Assembly: GCA_947445035.1 (NCBI GenBank)
Contig: CANFCK010000011.1
Location: forward strand, 17,567 to 81,566
DNA length: 64,000 nt
Reading direction: 5' to 3'
Source: Deltaproteobacteria bacterium
Lineage (GTDB): Bacteria > Myxococcota_A > UBA796 > SXON01
Shown: positions 10,032-19,419 of the stretch, piece by piece
Layout: each line of letters begins with the position of its first letter
Numbering within the stretch: the stretch's first letter is position 1
The notes under the pieces: generated by a model
What the model saw: only the letters and a program-made list of their open reading frames with translations
Database searches by the model: none
Told to the model about the DNA's origin: nothing
Program-made: the position numbers and the translations under genes

Positions 10032-10094
10032 GTTTGGGCGATGCGACCGGCCAAGGCGTCTCGTCAGAAAGGTGCAGCGTCGCATCGCGGCGGA
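10032..10094 (+). repeat. Dispersed hairpin repeat, family 1, copy 3 (diverged)
   Basis: Starts 26 bp after the stop of the FG-GAP lipoprotein, same orientation. The 14-base left end GTTTGGGCGATGCG and the right arm CGCATCGCGGCG are conserved with copies 1 and 2, but the 35-nt interior is largely different. Arms GCGATGCG (10038-10045) and CGCATCGC (10081-10088) still pair perfectly. Confidence 0.5.
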
Positions 10095-10129
10095 GCCGGG
10101 GCTGGCCCGGGCGGTGCCTTCGCCGCGCC

Positions 10130-11446
10130 TCACTGACAACGCGAATCCGTCAGCCACAGCTCGCCGAACTGCCAGTCTCCCACCCCCGTGAACCCGGCGT
10201 AGGCACCAAAGGCCCCCACGGGGGCGGGCGCCTCCAGGACCACGGCGCCATCGACTAGAACGACCACCGCGCCATCCGCGGCATGCACCTCGAAGGCGTG
10301 CGTCCCCGCGTCAAAATCAGCCAACGCCACACAGGCCGACGGCGCTCCCAGCTCACCGTCGGCCACCAACGCCACACTGGGCGGCGGCGCGCAGTCGTTG
10401 CCATCGCCGGCGAGGGTGTCCACCACAATCGACCAGCCGGGGAGCCCCGTGCCCGTGCAGATCTCCGGACCCAGCCCCAGGCCGCAGCCCCCGCCGCCCA
10501 ACCACGCCGTCGCCCGGGTGCTGTCGAGCAGCGTCAGCGTGAAGCCAGCGCCCGCGCCGGCCACGGTGAAGGTGGCGTCGAAGACGTCGCTGTCGAACAC
10601 GAGGTAGGCGTCGAAGGCCGCGCCGACATCGGGCCCAAGGGAAGCAGTCCCCGCCGCCTGGTCCACGCTGGCCTCGCCCTCGACGCGCCACACGTCCGCA
10701 ACGAGGCTCTCGACCGCCCAGGCGCCGTCCTGGCAGGCGTAGATCGAGTTTTCGCCAGTGTTGCCGCAGGCGTCCGCCAAGACCAGTTCGAAGACATGGG
10801 GGCCGGGCCAGCGCGTATCGGCCGGCCACTCCGTCACGACCCGGCCGCCGTCGTCGACGGTCGCGCTCGCCAGGAGCCCGACCCGATTGGAGCGCCACTC
10901 GCCTACCAGCTCGCCAACGGGCGTCTCGATGTCGGCGACCACCGCTTTGAGCACAAAGGGCAGCGTCGGGTCGATGACCTCGTCCTCGTAGGGCGCGGTG
11001 ATGATCACCGTCGGCGGGATGTCGGCGTTGGACGAGAGCGGCACCACCAGCTCGGGCTGATCCGGGTCGTCGGTGCGGAGCGTTAGGGTCGCCTTTCCGG
11101 CGCTGCCTGTCAGCACCACCTCCAGCACCGCGCCCGGGCCAATGACGGCGGGGAGGCTGGGGTGTCGTGCGGACCAGCCGTCACCCTCCAGCTGCACGGC
11201 TGAGAGGGTCAGCGGCTCGCCACCCCGATTCTGGAGCGCGAGGGTGCGCTCCGCTGAAACACAGACCCCATCGAGCTCGACTGCCTCGGGCACCACGCTG
11301 GCATCGGGCGGGGCAACCGGCTCGGGCTCGGGCGAAACGCCGTAGTCGATGCAGGCGGCCAAAAAGACCGACAGCAGCGCGGGACCGAGCCGGCAGAGAG
11401 GCGACAGCACACGACAGGCTACCCGCCCGCGCATCCGCTCGCTCAC
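10130..11446 (-). CDS. Lipoprotein with abnormal-spindle-like N-terminal Ig region and lectin/LamG-like C-terminal region
   Basis: GTG 11446 overlaps the upstream stop by 4 bases (GTGA); ATG 11434 is an alternative. Either gives a lipoprotein signal with LLSVFLAAC. Residues about 60-135 resemble an ASPM-SPD-2-Hydin/Ig-type domain (LALQNRGGEPLTLSAVQLEG, then TLRTDDPDQP). A second Ig-like stretch follows, and the C-terminal half resembles a concanavalin-like jelly roll (FTLTLLDST through FDAGTHAFEVHAADG). Assignments are by pattern only. It is the last gene of the leftward operon from 13115. Confidence 0.6.
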   Translation of the reverse strand: MSERMRGRVACRVLSPLCRLGPALLSVFLAACIDYGVSPEPEPVAPPDASVVPEAVELDGVCVSAERTLALQNRGGEPLTLSAVQLEGDGWSARHPSLPAVIGPGAVLEVVLTGSAGKATLTLRTDDPDQPELVVPLSSNADIPPTVIITAPYEDEVIDPTLPFVLKAVVADIETPVGELVGEWRSNRVGLLASATVDDGGRVVTEWPADTRWPGPHVFELVLADACGNTGENSIYACQDGAWAVESLVADVWRVEGEASVDQAAGTASLGPDVGAAFDAYLVFDSDVFDATFTVAGAGAGFTLTLLDSTRATAWLGGGGCGLGLGPEICTGTGLPGWSIVVDTLAGDGNDCAPPPSVALVADGELGAPSACVALADFDAGTHAFEVHAADGAVVVLVDGAVVLEAPAPVGAFGAYAGFTGVGDWQFGELWLTDSRCQ

Positions 11447-12309
11447 TTCTTCCCGAAGCCCCACGAAACGCCCGCCGCCATGCTCAACGGCTGCGAGACG
11501 GAGGCGTCTTCGTCGGTGTGATGCACCGCCTCCCACACCGGCACCCGCGCCGTGAGCTGCACCGACACGTCGGGAGTCAGCGTGTAGAGGGCGCCCCCGG
11601 AAGCCGACACCGACGCTCGACCGCCATACGCGACGCCGCTCCACAACTCTTCGCCTTCGTACGCGGCTTCGGCGAGGAGCCAGGTGTAGAGCTTCGGCGT
11701 GACCGCAAAGGCTGGCCCGGCCCCGCCCGCGACCGTACGCGGCGCCCGGTAGCCGTTGGCGCCTTCGTAGAGCGGAAGTCGCGAGGAGACCATCGCCAAC
11801 GCCCCGAAGCGGCCGGCGCGAAACACCGCGTCGATGCTCAGGAGCGGATCGAAGGTTCCGGTGCCGAACTGCATGTGTTGGTGTTTTTTACCCAGCTCGG
11901 TCAGCGCAAACGGGTCGGCTTCGGGGTGCCCCAGGGGAATCGAGCCGCCCACCGACGGCGTGACGACCACGCTCCCCACCATCATCGTGCGCTTCAGCCA
12001 CAGGCTGCCATCGACGGGACCGAACAGCACCTCCTCCCGATGGTGGATGTCGGCGTAGGGAGGGTCGTAGGGTTCCCCGTCGGGGGTGAGCGTGTAGTCC
12101 ACGGTGATCGAGCGGACGTCGAAGGGGAGGCCGGCGGCCACCGCCCAGCCGTTGCCGAGCCCGGCGCTCAGGAGCGCGTCGAGCCGGAACCAGGTGATCT
12201 GCTGGTCGTGCCAGTGCTCGGGGATGTCGGTCGTCGCGCAGAGGAGCGGATCGACTTCTGGGCAGGTGGCAACGTGCTGGATCTGGGTCGACTGGGCGAC
12301 GAATTGCAC
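11443..12309 (-). CDS. Outer-membrane beta-barrel protein, start disrupted
   Basis: At least 288 residues of alternating strands typical of a transporter-type barrel (GWAVAAGLPFDVRSITVDYTL; repeated aromatic-flanked strands) ending in WGFGKK. The only start codon downstream of the in-frame stop is GTG 12309, which gives no signal peptide, although strand-like sequence (YLDAGRFRLDVQFVAQ) already begins upstream of it. A good signal peptide lies in the same frame at 12391-12477 but is separated by two TGA codons. Either the gene is a recent pseudogene or the sequence has local errors. Confidence 0.55.
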   Translation of the reverse strand: MQFVAQSTQIQHVATCPEVDPLLCATTDIPEHWHDQQITWFRLDALLSAGLGNGWAVAAGLPFDVRSITVDYTLTPDGEPYDPPYADIHHREEVLFGPVDGSLWLKRTMMVGSVVVTPSVGGSIPLGHPEADPFALTELGKKHQHMQFGTGTFDPLLSIDAVFRAGRFGALAMVSSRLPLYEGANGYRAPRTVAGGAGPAFAVTPKLYTWLLAEAAYEGEELWSGVAYGGRASVSASGGALYTLTPDVSVQLTARVPVWEAVHHTDEDASVSQPLSMAAGVSWGFGKK

Positions 12310-12390
12310 GTCGAGCCGAAAGCGGCCGGCATCAAGGTACGGTTGTGCGCGAGAGCCTCCAACCTGGAGGTTTGGATTGCTTCACCCAGG

Positions 12391-12477
12391 TCACGAGGCG
12401 TTGGCCGGGGGCGCCATCGCCGCGTAGACCATCGCGCCGACGACGGCCCGGAGCGCCGCCGAGCGCAGCGCCGCCAC
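12391..12477 (-). other. Orphan signal-peptide ORF in frame with the barrel gene
   Basis: GTG 12477 overlaps the TAG of the thioredoxin gene by one base (TAGTG) and encodes 28 residues with a Leu/Ala-rich core ending MAPPANAS, a convincing Sec signal peptide. TGA follows at 12391-12393 and again at 12382-12384. After that the frame continues unbroken into the barrel protein. I read it as the original 5' end of that gene. Confidence 0.5.
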
Positions 12478-13115
12478 TACCGGCCCCGCTTTTTGTCGAT
12501 GGCCGCGATCGCCGCGGTGGGAACGCTCCCTTCGTAGAGCTTCTTGCCGTCGGGTCCGACCACTTTGTACCAGGGGAGCCCCTCCGCGAAGGCGAGGTGC
12601 TGGGTGACGACCGGCAGCGCGAACGACGCCTTGGCATCGCCAGCGTCAAGCCACACGATCCGCGCTGAGACGTCGGCGTGACCGCTCATGTAGGTGGTGA
12701 GGAGCGCGGCGCCGGTGTGGCAGGGTGCGCACCAGGGGGCCCCGAAGTCGAAGATGGTGTACTTCCCACCAACGGGCACCAGATCCACCGTCTCGCCGTG
12801 AGAAATCGTGACCGCGTCGAGGCCCTTTGCCCCCGCCCACGGGTCGACCGCGACGTGCAGCCCAGCCGGACAGGTCGCGACCTCGCTGAGGCTGACGATG
12901 CCGTAGCCGGCGCTCTCCAGGGCCTTGCCGAGGGTGGGGAGGGTGAGGATAGACGTTGCCTCGAGGCACGCCTGGTTCTTCTCAAACGACGCTGCCACCG
13001 AGGTCACCGTCGGCACCGACTGCAAGGCGGTCACGACCTTCTGCGCGCAGCACGGGTCGTCCATGCCGGAGACGTTGGCCAACCACGCAGCGGAGGCCGT
13101 GGTGATGAATAGCAT
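12477..13115 (-). CDS. HMA-like plus thioredoxin-fold fusion protein
   Basis: ATG 13115 follows the only sensible leader (MLFITTASAAWLA); longer ORF extensions are Arg-rich and rejected. Residues about 14-85 resemble a heavy-metal-associated domain with GMDDPCC in place of GMxCxxC. Residues about 120-212 are a thioredoxin-like fold with an active-site WCAPC after IFDFGA. A role in metal handling or periplasmic disulphide chemistry is likely. It heads the operon with the barrel protein and the lipoprotein, suggesting an envelope metal or redox function for the set. 212 residues. Confidence 0.65.
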   Translation of the reverse strand: MLFITTASAAWLANVSGMDDPCCAQKVVTALQSVPTVTSVAASFEKNQACLEATSILTLPTLGKALESAGYGIVSLSEVATCPAGLHVAVDPWAGAKGLDAVTISHGETVDLVPVGGKYTIFDFGAPWCAPCHTGAALLTTYMSGHADVSARIVWLDAGDAKASFALPVVTQHLAFAEGLPWYKVVGPDGKKLYEGSVPTAAIAAIDKKRGR

Positions 13116-13135
13116 GCAGTCTGTATACCCTGATC

Positions 13136-13285
13136 GTGGCGACCTCCGCACCTCCCGCGACCGAACGCGACAGTAGCGCGGGCGCTCTTCTGGCCGGCGA
13201 TGGAGGCGGTCGCTTTCGACCGGTGGTTGTGTGGTCATACGGCGCCGCGGGCTCCGCACTCGCATTCGAGTTTGGCCGGGGCTGA
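13136..13285 (+). CDS. Possible 49-residue ORF (doubtful)
   Basis: GTG start in the gap between divergent genes; ends FEFGRG-stop. Its reason for listing is that residues SAGALLAG are encoded by a 20-base stretch (13180-13199) repeated exactly at 13581-13600 inside the next gene. No clear ribosome-binding site and no known family. Confidence 0.2.
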   Translation: MATSAPPATERDSSAGALLAGDGGGRFRPVVVWSYGAAGSALAFEFGRG

Positions 13286-13312
13286 CCGATACGGACGACA
13301 TCAGGAGCGCCC

Positions 13313-13663
13313 ATGCGCCCAGTTTCGTCCGGCATCGCCACCCCCCCCCCGTCCACCGCGCCCACCACCCGCGCCAAAGGTGGCCCCGCCGTGCGCGGGC
13401 AGGCTCGTGCCGCCGAGGTCCACGCGCTCAAGGCGCAGGGCCTGTCGCCGTCCCGGAAGGATTGGCGTGAAGCCGCAGCGACGACCCCGGCCGTCGTCGT
13501 GACGATTTCGCCCGAGGCGACCGCAGCCCTCGCCGCGGCCCCGTCGGTGCTTCCGACCGAGCCGACCGAGCCGGCCGACCCGGGCGCTCTTCTGGCCGGC
13601 GCGGCGCCGACCTCGGCGACGTTCGCCAATGCGGGGACCTACTTGGATGTGATGGTCGGCTGA
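13313..13663 (+). CDS. Small Ala/Pro/Thr-rich hypothetical protein
   Basis: 116 residues with an AGGAG-type site just upstream of ATG 13313. Composition is Ala/Pro/Thr rich, with a short basic region ([16 protein letters not shown], about 40-55) that could be helical. No signal peptide, no recognised domain. Its 3' end overlaps the convergent carboxyltransferase gene by 25 bases. Confidence 0.45.
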   Translation: MRPVSSGIATPPPSTAPTTRAKGGPAVRGQARAAEVHALKAQGLSPSRKDWREAAATTPAVVVTISPEATAALAAAPSVLPTEPTEPADPGALLAGAAPTSATFANAGTYLDVMVG

Positions 13664-15681
13664 GCCGCCCTCACCCACGCCACCACCGTCCCCGCCTCGA
13701 CGGCACCGCCGTCGGCCACCACCCAGCGCTCCAATACGCCGTCGAGCCCCGCGGCCACCGGCGCGAAGGTCTTCATCACCTCGATGAGGCCGATGGTACG
13801 GGCCGGATGGACGACTGCTCCCAGCGCGGCGTAGGCTGGATCGCGCGGGGTGGGCCGCTGCCAGAAGGTGCCGGCCGTCGTCACCCGAATCGGCACCAAC
13901 CCCTCGACGGGCGCCTCGACGGCGGTCACGGCAACGGCCGCTGACAACGACCCAGCCGTCCCCCCCCGACTCAAAAGCACCAGGTCGTGCATCGACCAGA
14001 TGCGGGGGTTGCGCACGCGACGGGGCGATTGCCACGCCATCTCGATGACCGCTTGCAGATAGCGGCGAAGGTCTCCCAGCGGCACGACCTCGTCGGTGTC
14101 CATGCGGGCGGCGGCGCCGATGGGCTCCATGTCGGCTTCGATGCGTGCGGCGGTCTGGTCCATCTCCGCGGTGATCCGGGCCCGTTCGGCAGGGTCGTCG
14201 GAGGCGATCTCGAAGTTGTCGTCGAGCTTGCTGTTGAAGGCGGCGATGGCGAGGGTGCGGCCCTCCATCACCGCGAGGCGCGTGAGGGGGGTGCTGAGCT
14301 GCAGCACCGGCTCATAGGGCATCCCCGCCATCGCATAGTAGCCAGCACCGCTGGCTTTCCGAAGAAGAACCGTGATCATCGGCACGGTGTTGGTGCTGTT
14401 GGTGTAGATGAGCGAGCTGCCGTAGCCCAAGAGCCCGCGCGCTTCTGCCTCAACCCCGATGTCGAAGCCGGCGATGTCTTGGAGCCACACGATCGGGGTG
14501 CCATCTTCGTTGCACGCCCGTGAGAACGCCGATATCTTGGCGATGCCGTCGCGGTATAGGATGCCGCCGCCCCGCATTTCCCCTGGCCGCTCGGGGTGAG
14601 GGGTCGGCGCCACGTTGTTGGCGATGAAACCCGTCCACAGGCCGCTGATCCGCGCGAGGCCGCAGACCATCTCCGGGCCACGGTCGGCCATGACCTCGCA
14701 GAACAGCGAGTCGTCGACCAGCCGCGCGATCACTTGGCGTACGTCGTAGATGTGGCGGTGGTCGCCGGGGAGGATGGCGCCCAGCTCGGCGGGGTCGTGA
14801 CGCGGCGGCGCGGGCTCGGCCCCGTGGCGGTAGAAGGCGACGGCCGGGGAGGGGAGCCGGGCCACCTCGCGGCGGAGCATCGTGATCGCCGTCGCATCGT
14901 CGGGAACGCGCTCGTCGGCGCAGGCGCTCTGGTGGACGTGCACCTCGGGCCCGCCGATGTCGAGCGAGGTGAGGGATTGCGACTTGGCGCCTTTGATGAG
15001 CGCGGCGCCGGCAATGACCATGTAGGCCGACTCGGTCATGTACACCCGGTCGGAGATGATCGGCATGTACCCGCCACCGGCGATGCAATCCCCAAACACC
15101 CCCGCCACCTGCGGCACCCCGTTGGCGGCCAAAACACTGTTCATGCGAAAGATGTGACCTGCGCCGGTACGTCCCGGAAATGACAGGCTTTGCTCAGGTA
15201 GGAACAAGCCGCTGCAGTCGACCAGGTACACCACGGGCACCTTCAGGCGCAGGGCCATGGTCTGCGCGCGCTCGATCTTCTCGGCGCTCAGTGGCCACCA
15301 CGAGCCGCTCGCGACGGTGTTGTCGTTGGCGATGACCACCACCCAGCGGCCTTCGACGCGCGCGTAGGCGGTGACGACGCCGGCTCCAGGAGCCAGGCGC
15401 TTGCTGCCTTTGAAGGGTCGCCCCCAGTTCACGTAGCTGCCCACCGGCAGCACGTCGGTGCCCGCGTCGGCGAGGAGCTCCAGCCGCTCCCAGGTGGTCA
15501 GCTTCCCCTTTTCGTGGACGCGCGCCGCCGCGTCGGCTCCCCAACCCGCCCGCACGACCGCCTGCTTTTCGGCGAGCGCTGCGTCTCGTCTTGCGTTGTC
15601 GGCGCCCCGGGCGGCCGCTGTCGCGCTGTCGAGCGCATCGGCGACGGCGCCGCCGATGGGGTGCAGGGGCAAAAACGCCAC
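13639..15681 (-). CDS. Acyl-CoA carboxylase carboxyltransferase fused to biotin carrier domain
   Basis: Start GTG 15681 is preceded by GGAGAG at 15685-15690; the open frame continues far upstream but only antisense to another gene. 680 residues. Residues about 1-560 form the carboxyltransferase fold of the PccB/MmdA type: N-half [21 protein letters not shown], acyl-CoA side [11 protein letters not shown] and [11 protein letters not shown]-half [19 protein letters not shown] and QDIAGFDIG. Residues about 590-680 look like AccB ([16 protein letters not shown]) with the biotinylation motif EVMKTF, lysine at about 637. It would transfer CO2 between biotin and an acyl-CoA; it lacks a biotin carboxylase domain, and none is encoded nearby, so a BC partner must be elsewhere. 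Substrate not determinable here. Confidence 0.8.
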   Translation of the reverse strand: MAFLPLHPIGGAVADALDSATAAARGADNARRDAALAEKQAVVRAGWGADAAARVHEKGKLTTWERLELLADAGTDVLPVGSYVNWGRPFKGSKRLAPGAGVVTAYARVEGRWVVVIANDNTVASGSWWPLSAEKIERAQTMALRLKVPVVYLVDCSGLFLPEQSLSFPGRTGAGHIFRMNSVLAANGVPQVAGVFGDCIAGGGYMPIISDRVYMTESAYMVIAGAALIKGAKSQSLTSLDIGGPEVHVHQSACADERVPDDATAITMLRREVARLPSPAVAFYRHGAEPAPPRHDPAELGAILPGDHRHIYDVRQVIARLVDDSLFCEVMADRGPEMVCGLARISGLWTGFIANNVAPTPHPERPGEMRGGGILYRDGIAKISAFSRACNEDGTPIVWLQDIAGFDIGVEAEARGLLGYGSSLIYTNSTNTVPMITVLLRKASGAGYYAMAGMPYEPVLQLSTPLTRLAVMEGRTLAIAAFNSKLDDNFEIASDDPAERARITAEMDQTAARIEADMEPIGAAARMDTDEVVPLGDLRRYLQAVIEMAWQSPRRVRNPRIWSMHDLVLLSRGGTAGSLSAAVAVTAVEAPVEGLVPIRVTTAGTFWQRPTPRDPAYAALGAVVHPARTIGLIEVMKTFAPVAAGLDGVLERWVVADGGAVEAGTVVAWVRAAQPTITSK

Positions 15682-15737
15682 GGTCTCTCCGAGCGCAGCC
15701 CGCCTATCCGGCCGGAGCTTCCGCCGCGTCGCCTCGC

Positions 15738-16021
15738 CCCCAACCGGTTCGCCTCCGCCAACGCCCCGGCGCTCGATGAGGCCACTGCAGCGAGAGAGGC
15801 CCGTCGCACCGAACTGACCGTCGAGATGGTCGCGCCGTGGCGCTACGTGTAGGTGCGGCCGAGCATCGGCAAGACGGTGCCGCTCCCGGCCAAGATGAAC
15901 CTCAGCGTCGGGACCGGCGTCGGCTACAAGGGCTACGGCGGCGTGGACCAACCTCGAAGGCCGCTCACCCTCGGAGTCCAGGTTCGCGTGGTTCGGCCTC
16001 AACGCCGGCGTCGCCATCTGA
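15738..16021 (+). pseudogene. Decayed C-terminus of a beta-barrel-like protein
   Basis: Read in one frame, sequence ending [10 protein letters not shown] hits a TAG at about 15850 and then continues [20 protein letters not shown] and [10 protein letters not shown]. One further frameshift gives [19 protein letters not shown] then NAGVAI-stop at 16021, a typical barrel-like ending. One stop plus one frameshift and no start indicates a remnant. It lies in the otherwise empty gap between two divergent genes. Confidence 0.4.
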
Positions 16022-16041
16022 CGAGCGGATAAGCGGGCCGC

Positions 16042-17721
16042 ATGCGGCAGCGTTTCGGCTGGGACAGGCTCCTGGTGCTCCTCGTGAGCATTGGGGGCCT
16101 GTGGCCGTTTTTGCCGGGCCTCTTGCGCGGGGAGGTGCCCGGCCAACGCGAATTGCCCATCGACGGCGGCCACGGCCTGTACATCTATGCGCTCGTTGGC
16201 GAAGCGCTTTCGGGGGCAGGGTCGCTTTTGCACACCGAGGCGATGTGGTTCCCGACGGGGCGCCCGCTGCTTTTGACGGTGCAGAACGTCATCGACGCCA
16301 TCGCCGCGCAGCCCTTTTTGAGTCTCCTTGGGCCCCAGGTGGGGCTGGCCAGTTTCGCGGCTGTGATTCTGGTGAGCAACGGGCTTGCCGGCGGGTGGCT
16401 TGGTGAGCGGATCGGGGGGCGAGGCTTTGCCGGTCCGGCGTCCGCAGTGGTCCTGGCGATGTGTCCGTACGTGTGGGGGGAGGAGCAGACCGGTCGGGTG
16501 ACCCAGACGCTCCTCGCACCCATGGCGGTCGCGCTTGGCCATGCCTGGACGGCGGTGGATGCCCGGGGCGGCAGGCGCGCGGGGGCGTGGTTGGGGGTCG
16601 CCGGCCTTGGCTATTGGTTCTACGGACTTTTCGGGGCAGTCGTCGTCGCCGCGGTGATGTCGGGTAGCCTCTTTGAGGAGGCAGCGCCCCGTTGGCAGCG
16701 GTTGCGAGCCCTCGGCATCGCCGCGCTCACGAGTCTGGTGATCACCGCCCCGTTCGCGCTGTTGTCGGCGCTTTCCTGGGGCGAGATGGCTGGCGGTGAC
16801 GTGACCGCCGCGCCAATCCCCAACGCGACGCGCCTGTGGAGTGGTTTCTTCTGGATCCAGCACCCGCGCATCGTCGCCTACATTCCGCAGTGCTTGTACG
16901 CCGTGGGGCTACTCGCGTGTGTGGGTCGGCCTCGTGGGCGCGCCGTGGGCCTTGCGGTCACGACGGTTCTGTTGTGCATGACCGCGACGGGGGAGTCGAT
17001 CTGGGTCTTTGGCGTCGCGATTCCCACCCCGCTGGCTCTTTTGCGGGTGCTCCCCGGCTTTGATCGATTCTGGTGGCCGCATCGGGCGCTGGCCGGGGCC
17101 ACGCTCGCGCTGGCGGCGCTGTCCGCGGTCGCGATGTCCCGTGGTGGGTGGGTCCGTTTTGCGGCTGGGCTGGGGCTCGCGCTGTCGGTCGCGCAGGGCG
17201 TCGGCGTGCCGGGGCCGTTGAGCACCTGGAAAGTGCCGCCCAGGCCAGAGTGGGCGGACGCTTTGGCGCCCGGCGCCGTCTTGCTGCTGCCGATGCTCGA
17301 TCCCGAGGTCGGCAAGGTCCGGTTTGCTGAGTGGATCCACTACCGGCGGCCGCTGGTCAATGGCATGTCGATGTGGGACGCGTACCTGTGGCCCGCGGAG
17401 TGGCGCACCTGGGCGGAGGGGCAGCCGTTGGTCAAGGCGCTGCTCGACGCCGAGCGTTCTCGCCCTCACGGCCGCAAGAAGCCGAACCCCCGCGATCCGC
17501 CTGCTGTCGAGCTTGTGGAGGTGCCCGTGGTGCTACCTGTGCTCCCCGATGGGGCGGTCGCCGCTCTGGCGGCGGAGGGGGTGGGCACCATCGTCGCCGA
17601 GGTGCCGCGCACGCCTGGGGTGTCGGTCGCCCTGCTGCGGGAACTGCTCGGGGAGCCTACGTGCGATGGAAGGGGGCGGACGTGTTGGTGGGGCCTGGCG
17701 CCCCGACCGCCTCCACCTTGA
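16042..17721 (+). CDS. Polytopic membrane protein, GT-C glycosyltransferase-like
   Basis: 559 residues with about ten hydrophobic segments from residue 8 to about 400, then a soluble C-terminal domain of about 150 residues. The first periplasmic loop ([30 protein letters not shown]) resembles the acidic-loop arrangement of uncharacterised GT-C membrane proteins, but I see no diagnostic catalytic motif. Function unknown; polyprenyl-sugar-dependent glycosylation is the most reasonable guess. The 3' end overlaps the dbpA gene by 65 bases (convergent). Confidence 0.55.
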   Translation: MRQRFGWDRLLVLLVSIGGLWPFLPGLLRGEVPGQRELPIDGGHGLYIYALVGEALSGAGSLLHTEAMWFPTGRPLLLTVQNVIDAIAAQPFLSLLGPQVGLASFAAVILVSNGLAGGWLGERIGGRGFAGPASAVVLAMCPYVWGEEQTGRVTQTLLAPMAVALGHAWTAVDARGGRRAGAWLGVAGLGYWFYGLFGAVVVAAVMSGSLFEEAAPRWQRLRALGIAALTSLVITAPFALLSALSWGEMAGGDVTAAPIPNATRLWSGFFWIQHPRIVAYIPQCLYAVGLLACVGRPRGRAVGLAVTTVLLCMTATGESIWVFGVAIPTPLALLRVLPGFDRFWWPHRALAGATLALAALSAVAMSRGGWVRFAAGLGLALSVAQGVGVPGPLSTWKVPPRPEWADALAPGAVLLLPMLDPEVGKVRFAEWIHYRRPLVNGMSMWDAYLWPAEWRTWAEGQPLVKALLDAERSRPHGRKKPNPRDPPAVELVEVPVVLPVLPDGAVAALAAEGVGTIVAEVPRTPGVSVALLRELLGEPTCDGRGRTCWWGLAPRPPPP

Positions 17722-19096
17722 ACCTCGTCCCCTTCACCTTGCCGTCCCGCAGCGCCGCCAACGCCCGCACCGCGATCTCCTCGCTGACAGCGACGTAGGA
17801 GAAGCGGTCGTGGATCTCGATCTTCCCGATCGCCGCGCCAGGGAGCCCCGCGCCGCCCTTTTCCGGGGGGCCGGTGAGGGCGCCGAGAATGTCGCCCGGC
17901 CGCAGCTTGTGCTTGCGTCCGCCGCCGATGAACAGCGTCGTCATGCGGGCCAACTGGGGTGCCACGGTCACCGCGTCGGGCAGCGGGTGCACCGGGATGT
18001 CCAGACCCAACTCCTCGGCGATTCGGCCGAGGCGCTCCTGTTCCCGTGTCGAGACCAACGCGATCGCCAAGCCGGGCTGCCCGGCCCGCCCCGTCCGTCC
18101 GGTGCGGTGAACGTAGGCGTCGGCCTTGGGAGGCAGCTCGTAGTTGACGACCAGATCGAGCCCGGCAACGTCGATGCCGCGGGCGGCAACGTCGGTGGCC
18201 ACGAGCACGCGAACGCTCCCGTTGCGCAGTCGTGCCATGACCCGGTCGCGATCCACCTGCTCCAGATCGCCGTGCAGCTCGCCCACGCTGAATCCTGCTG
18301 CCGCCAACGATGCGGCGACACGTTTTACCGACTCCTTGAAGTTCCCGAACACGATCGCCGAGCCCGGCTGATGCGCTGAAAGCACGGTGAGGAGCGCGTC
18401 GCAGCGGCTATCGATGTCGGCGACATGGGCGAGGTGGCGGATTTCTAGCGGCTCGCCCTCTACGGTCACGACGGCCGGATCGCGCTGCCAGCGGGCGCTC
18501 ATCGCCGCGATCGAGGGCGGGAACGTGGCCGAGAAGAAAACCGTCTGGCGGTCGTCGGGCAAGCCCTCGAGGATTCGCTCCACCTGGTCTTGGAACCCGA
18601 GATCGAGCATCCGGTCGGCTTCGTCCAGGATCACCATCTTGATACGCGCGGGGCTCATCACGCCGCGGCCAAAGAGGTCGAGGCAGCGCCCCGGCGTGCC
18701 GACCACGATGTGCACGCCCTGTTCGAGAGACTGCCGCTGCGACCAACCTTGCTGCCCTCCACAAACTTCGAGGATGCGCACCCCGGCCAGACCCTTCGCC
18801 GCTTTGCGCAGCTCCGCGGTCACCTGGGTTGCCAGCTCACGGGTCGGGCAAAGCACGAGCGCTTGGAGGCCGCGGTCCCGGTAGTCGGGCTCCAGTCCTT
18901 GCAAAAGCGCCAGGCCATACGCAAAGGTCTTCCCGCTGCCGGTCTGGGACTGACCTAGCAGATCGCGGCCTTCGACAAGGATGGGAACGCACCGCGCCTG
19001 AATCGGCGTCGGCACGGTGAGGCCCATCGCCGCGACTGCGGCCTTGAGCGCATCGTGAAGCGGGAGATCGGCGAAGGTCAGGGCGGTGTCGGACAT
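17657..19096 (-). CDS. dbpA: DEAD-box ATP-dependent RNA helicase DbpA
   Basis: ATG 19096 starts at MSDTALTFADLPL; longer ORF extension rejected. 479 residues. Q motif TVPTPIQARCVP, Walker A SQTGSGKT, PTRELA, TPGR, DEAD box (VILDEADRMLDLGF), SAT, then the second RecA domain with VLVATDVAARGID and HRTGRTGRAG. The C-terminal 75 residues (TTLFIGGGRKHKLRPGDILG ... DRFSYVAV) are the DbpA RNA-binding domain that targets hairpin 92 of 23S rRNA, so a role in large-subunit assembly is expected. Confidence 0.92.
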   Translation of the reverse strand: MSDTALTFADLPLHDALKAAVAAMGLTVPTPIQARCVPILVEGRDLLGQSQTGSGKTFAYGLALLQGLEPDYRDRGLQALVLCPTRELATQVTAELRKAAKGLAGVRILEVCGGQQGWSQRQSLEQGVHIVVGTPGRCLDLFGRGVMSPARIKMVILDEADRMLDLGFQDQVERILEGLPDDRQTVFFSATFPPSIAAMSARWQRDPAVVTVEGEPLEIRHLAHVADIDSRCDALLTVLSAHQPGSAIVFGNFKESVKRVAASLAAAGFSVGELHGDLEQVDRDRVMARLRNGSVRVLVATDVAARGIDVAGLDLVVNYELPPKADAYVHRTGRTGRAGQPGLAIALVSTREQERLGRIAEELGLDIPVHPLPDAVTVAPQLARMTTLFIGGGRKHKLRPGDILGALTGPPEKGGAGLPGAAIGKIEIHDRFSYVAVSEEIAVRALAALRDGKVKGTRFKVEAVGAPGPTNTSAPFHRT

Positions 19097-19118
19097 GGCG
19101 GGCGGATAACCTCGCCGG

Positions 19119-19409
19119 GTGGACGACCCCCCCAAGCAAAAGCCGCCGAAGGATCCGCTGCATGGCATCACCCTGGCGGCGATGCTGGATGAGTTGGTGG
19201 CCGCGCACGGGTGGGAGCACCTCCACGAGCAGCTCAAATTCGCGTGTTTTTTCAACGATCCCAGCGTTTCGTCCAGCCTGAAGTTCCTGCGTCGAACGCC
19301 GTGGGCGCGCGAAAAGCTCGAGAGTTTCTACCTCTTCCACCTTCGGGAGCTGAAGCGGCTGGGCCGGGCGCGGGGCGCTGCGGGGCCGGGGGGCGCTGCT
19401 GGCGGGTAG
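19119..19409 (+). CDS. VF530/DUF2132 family small DNA-binding-like protein
   Basis: GTG start. 96 residues; the core DPLHGITLAAMLDELV ... HGWEHL ... FNDPSVSSSLKFLRRTPWAR matches the VF530 family almost throughout. The family is a small alpha-helical protein with a positively charged surface proposed to bind DNA. The C-terminal 15 residues are Gly/Ala rich. Divergent from dbpA with a 22-bp gap. Confidence 0.8.
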   Translation: MDDPPKQKPPKDPLHGITLAAMLDELVAAHGWEHLHEQLKFACFFNDPSVSSSLKFLRRTPWAREKLESFYLFHLRELKRLGRARGAAGPGGAAGG

Positions 19410-19419
19410 GTCGCGACCG

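Noticed and set aside
8639..10054. 471-residue minus-strand ORF opposite FG-GAP paralogue 2, and a similar 502-residue one at 22116-23624
   Set aside because: Both mirror Asp-rich FG-GAP coding sequence and contain no conserved motif.
15682..16863. N-terminal extension of the carboxyltransferase ORF to 1074 residues
   Set aside because: The added 394 residues are low-complexity, contain no domain and lie antisense to the membrane-protein gene; a GTG with a good ribosome-binding site at 15681 fits the family start.
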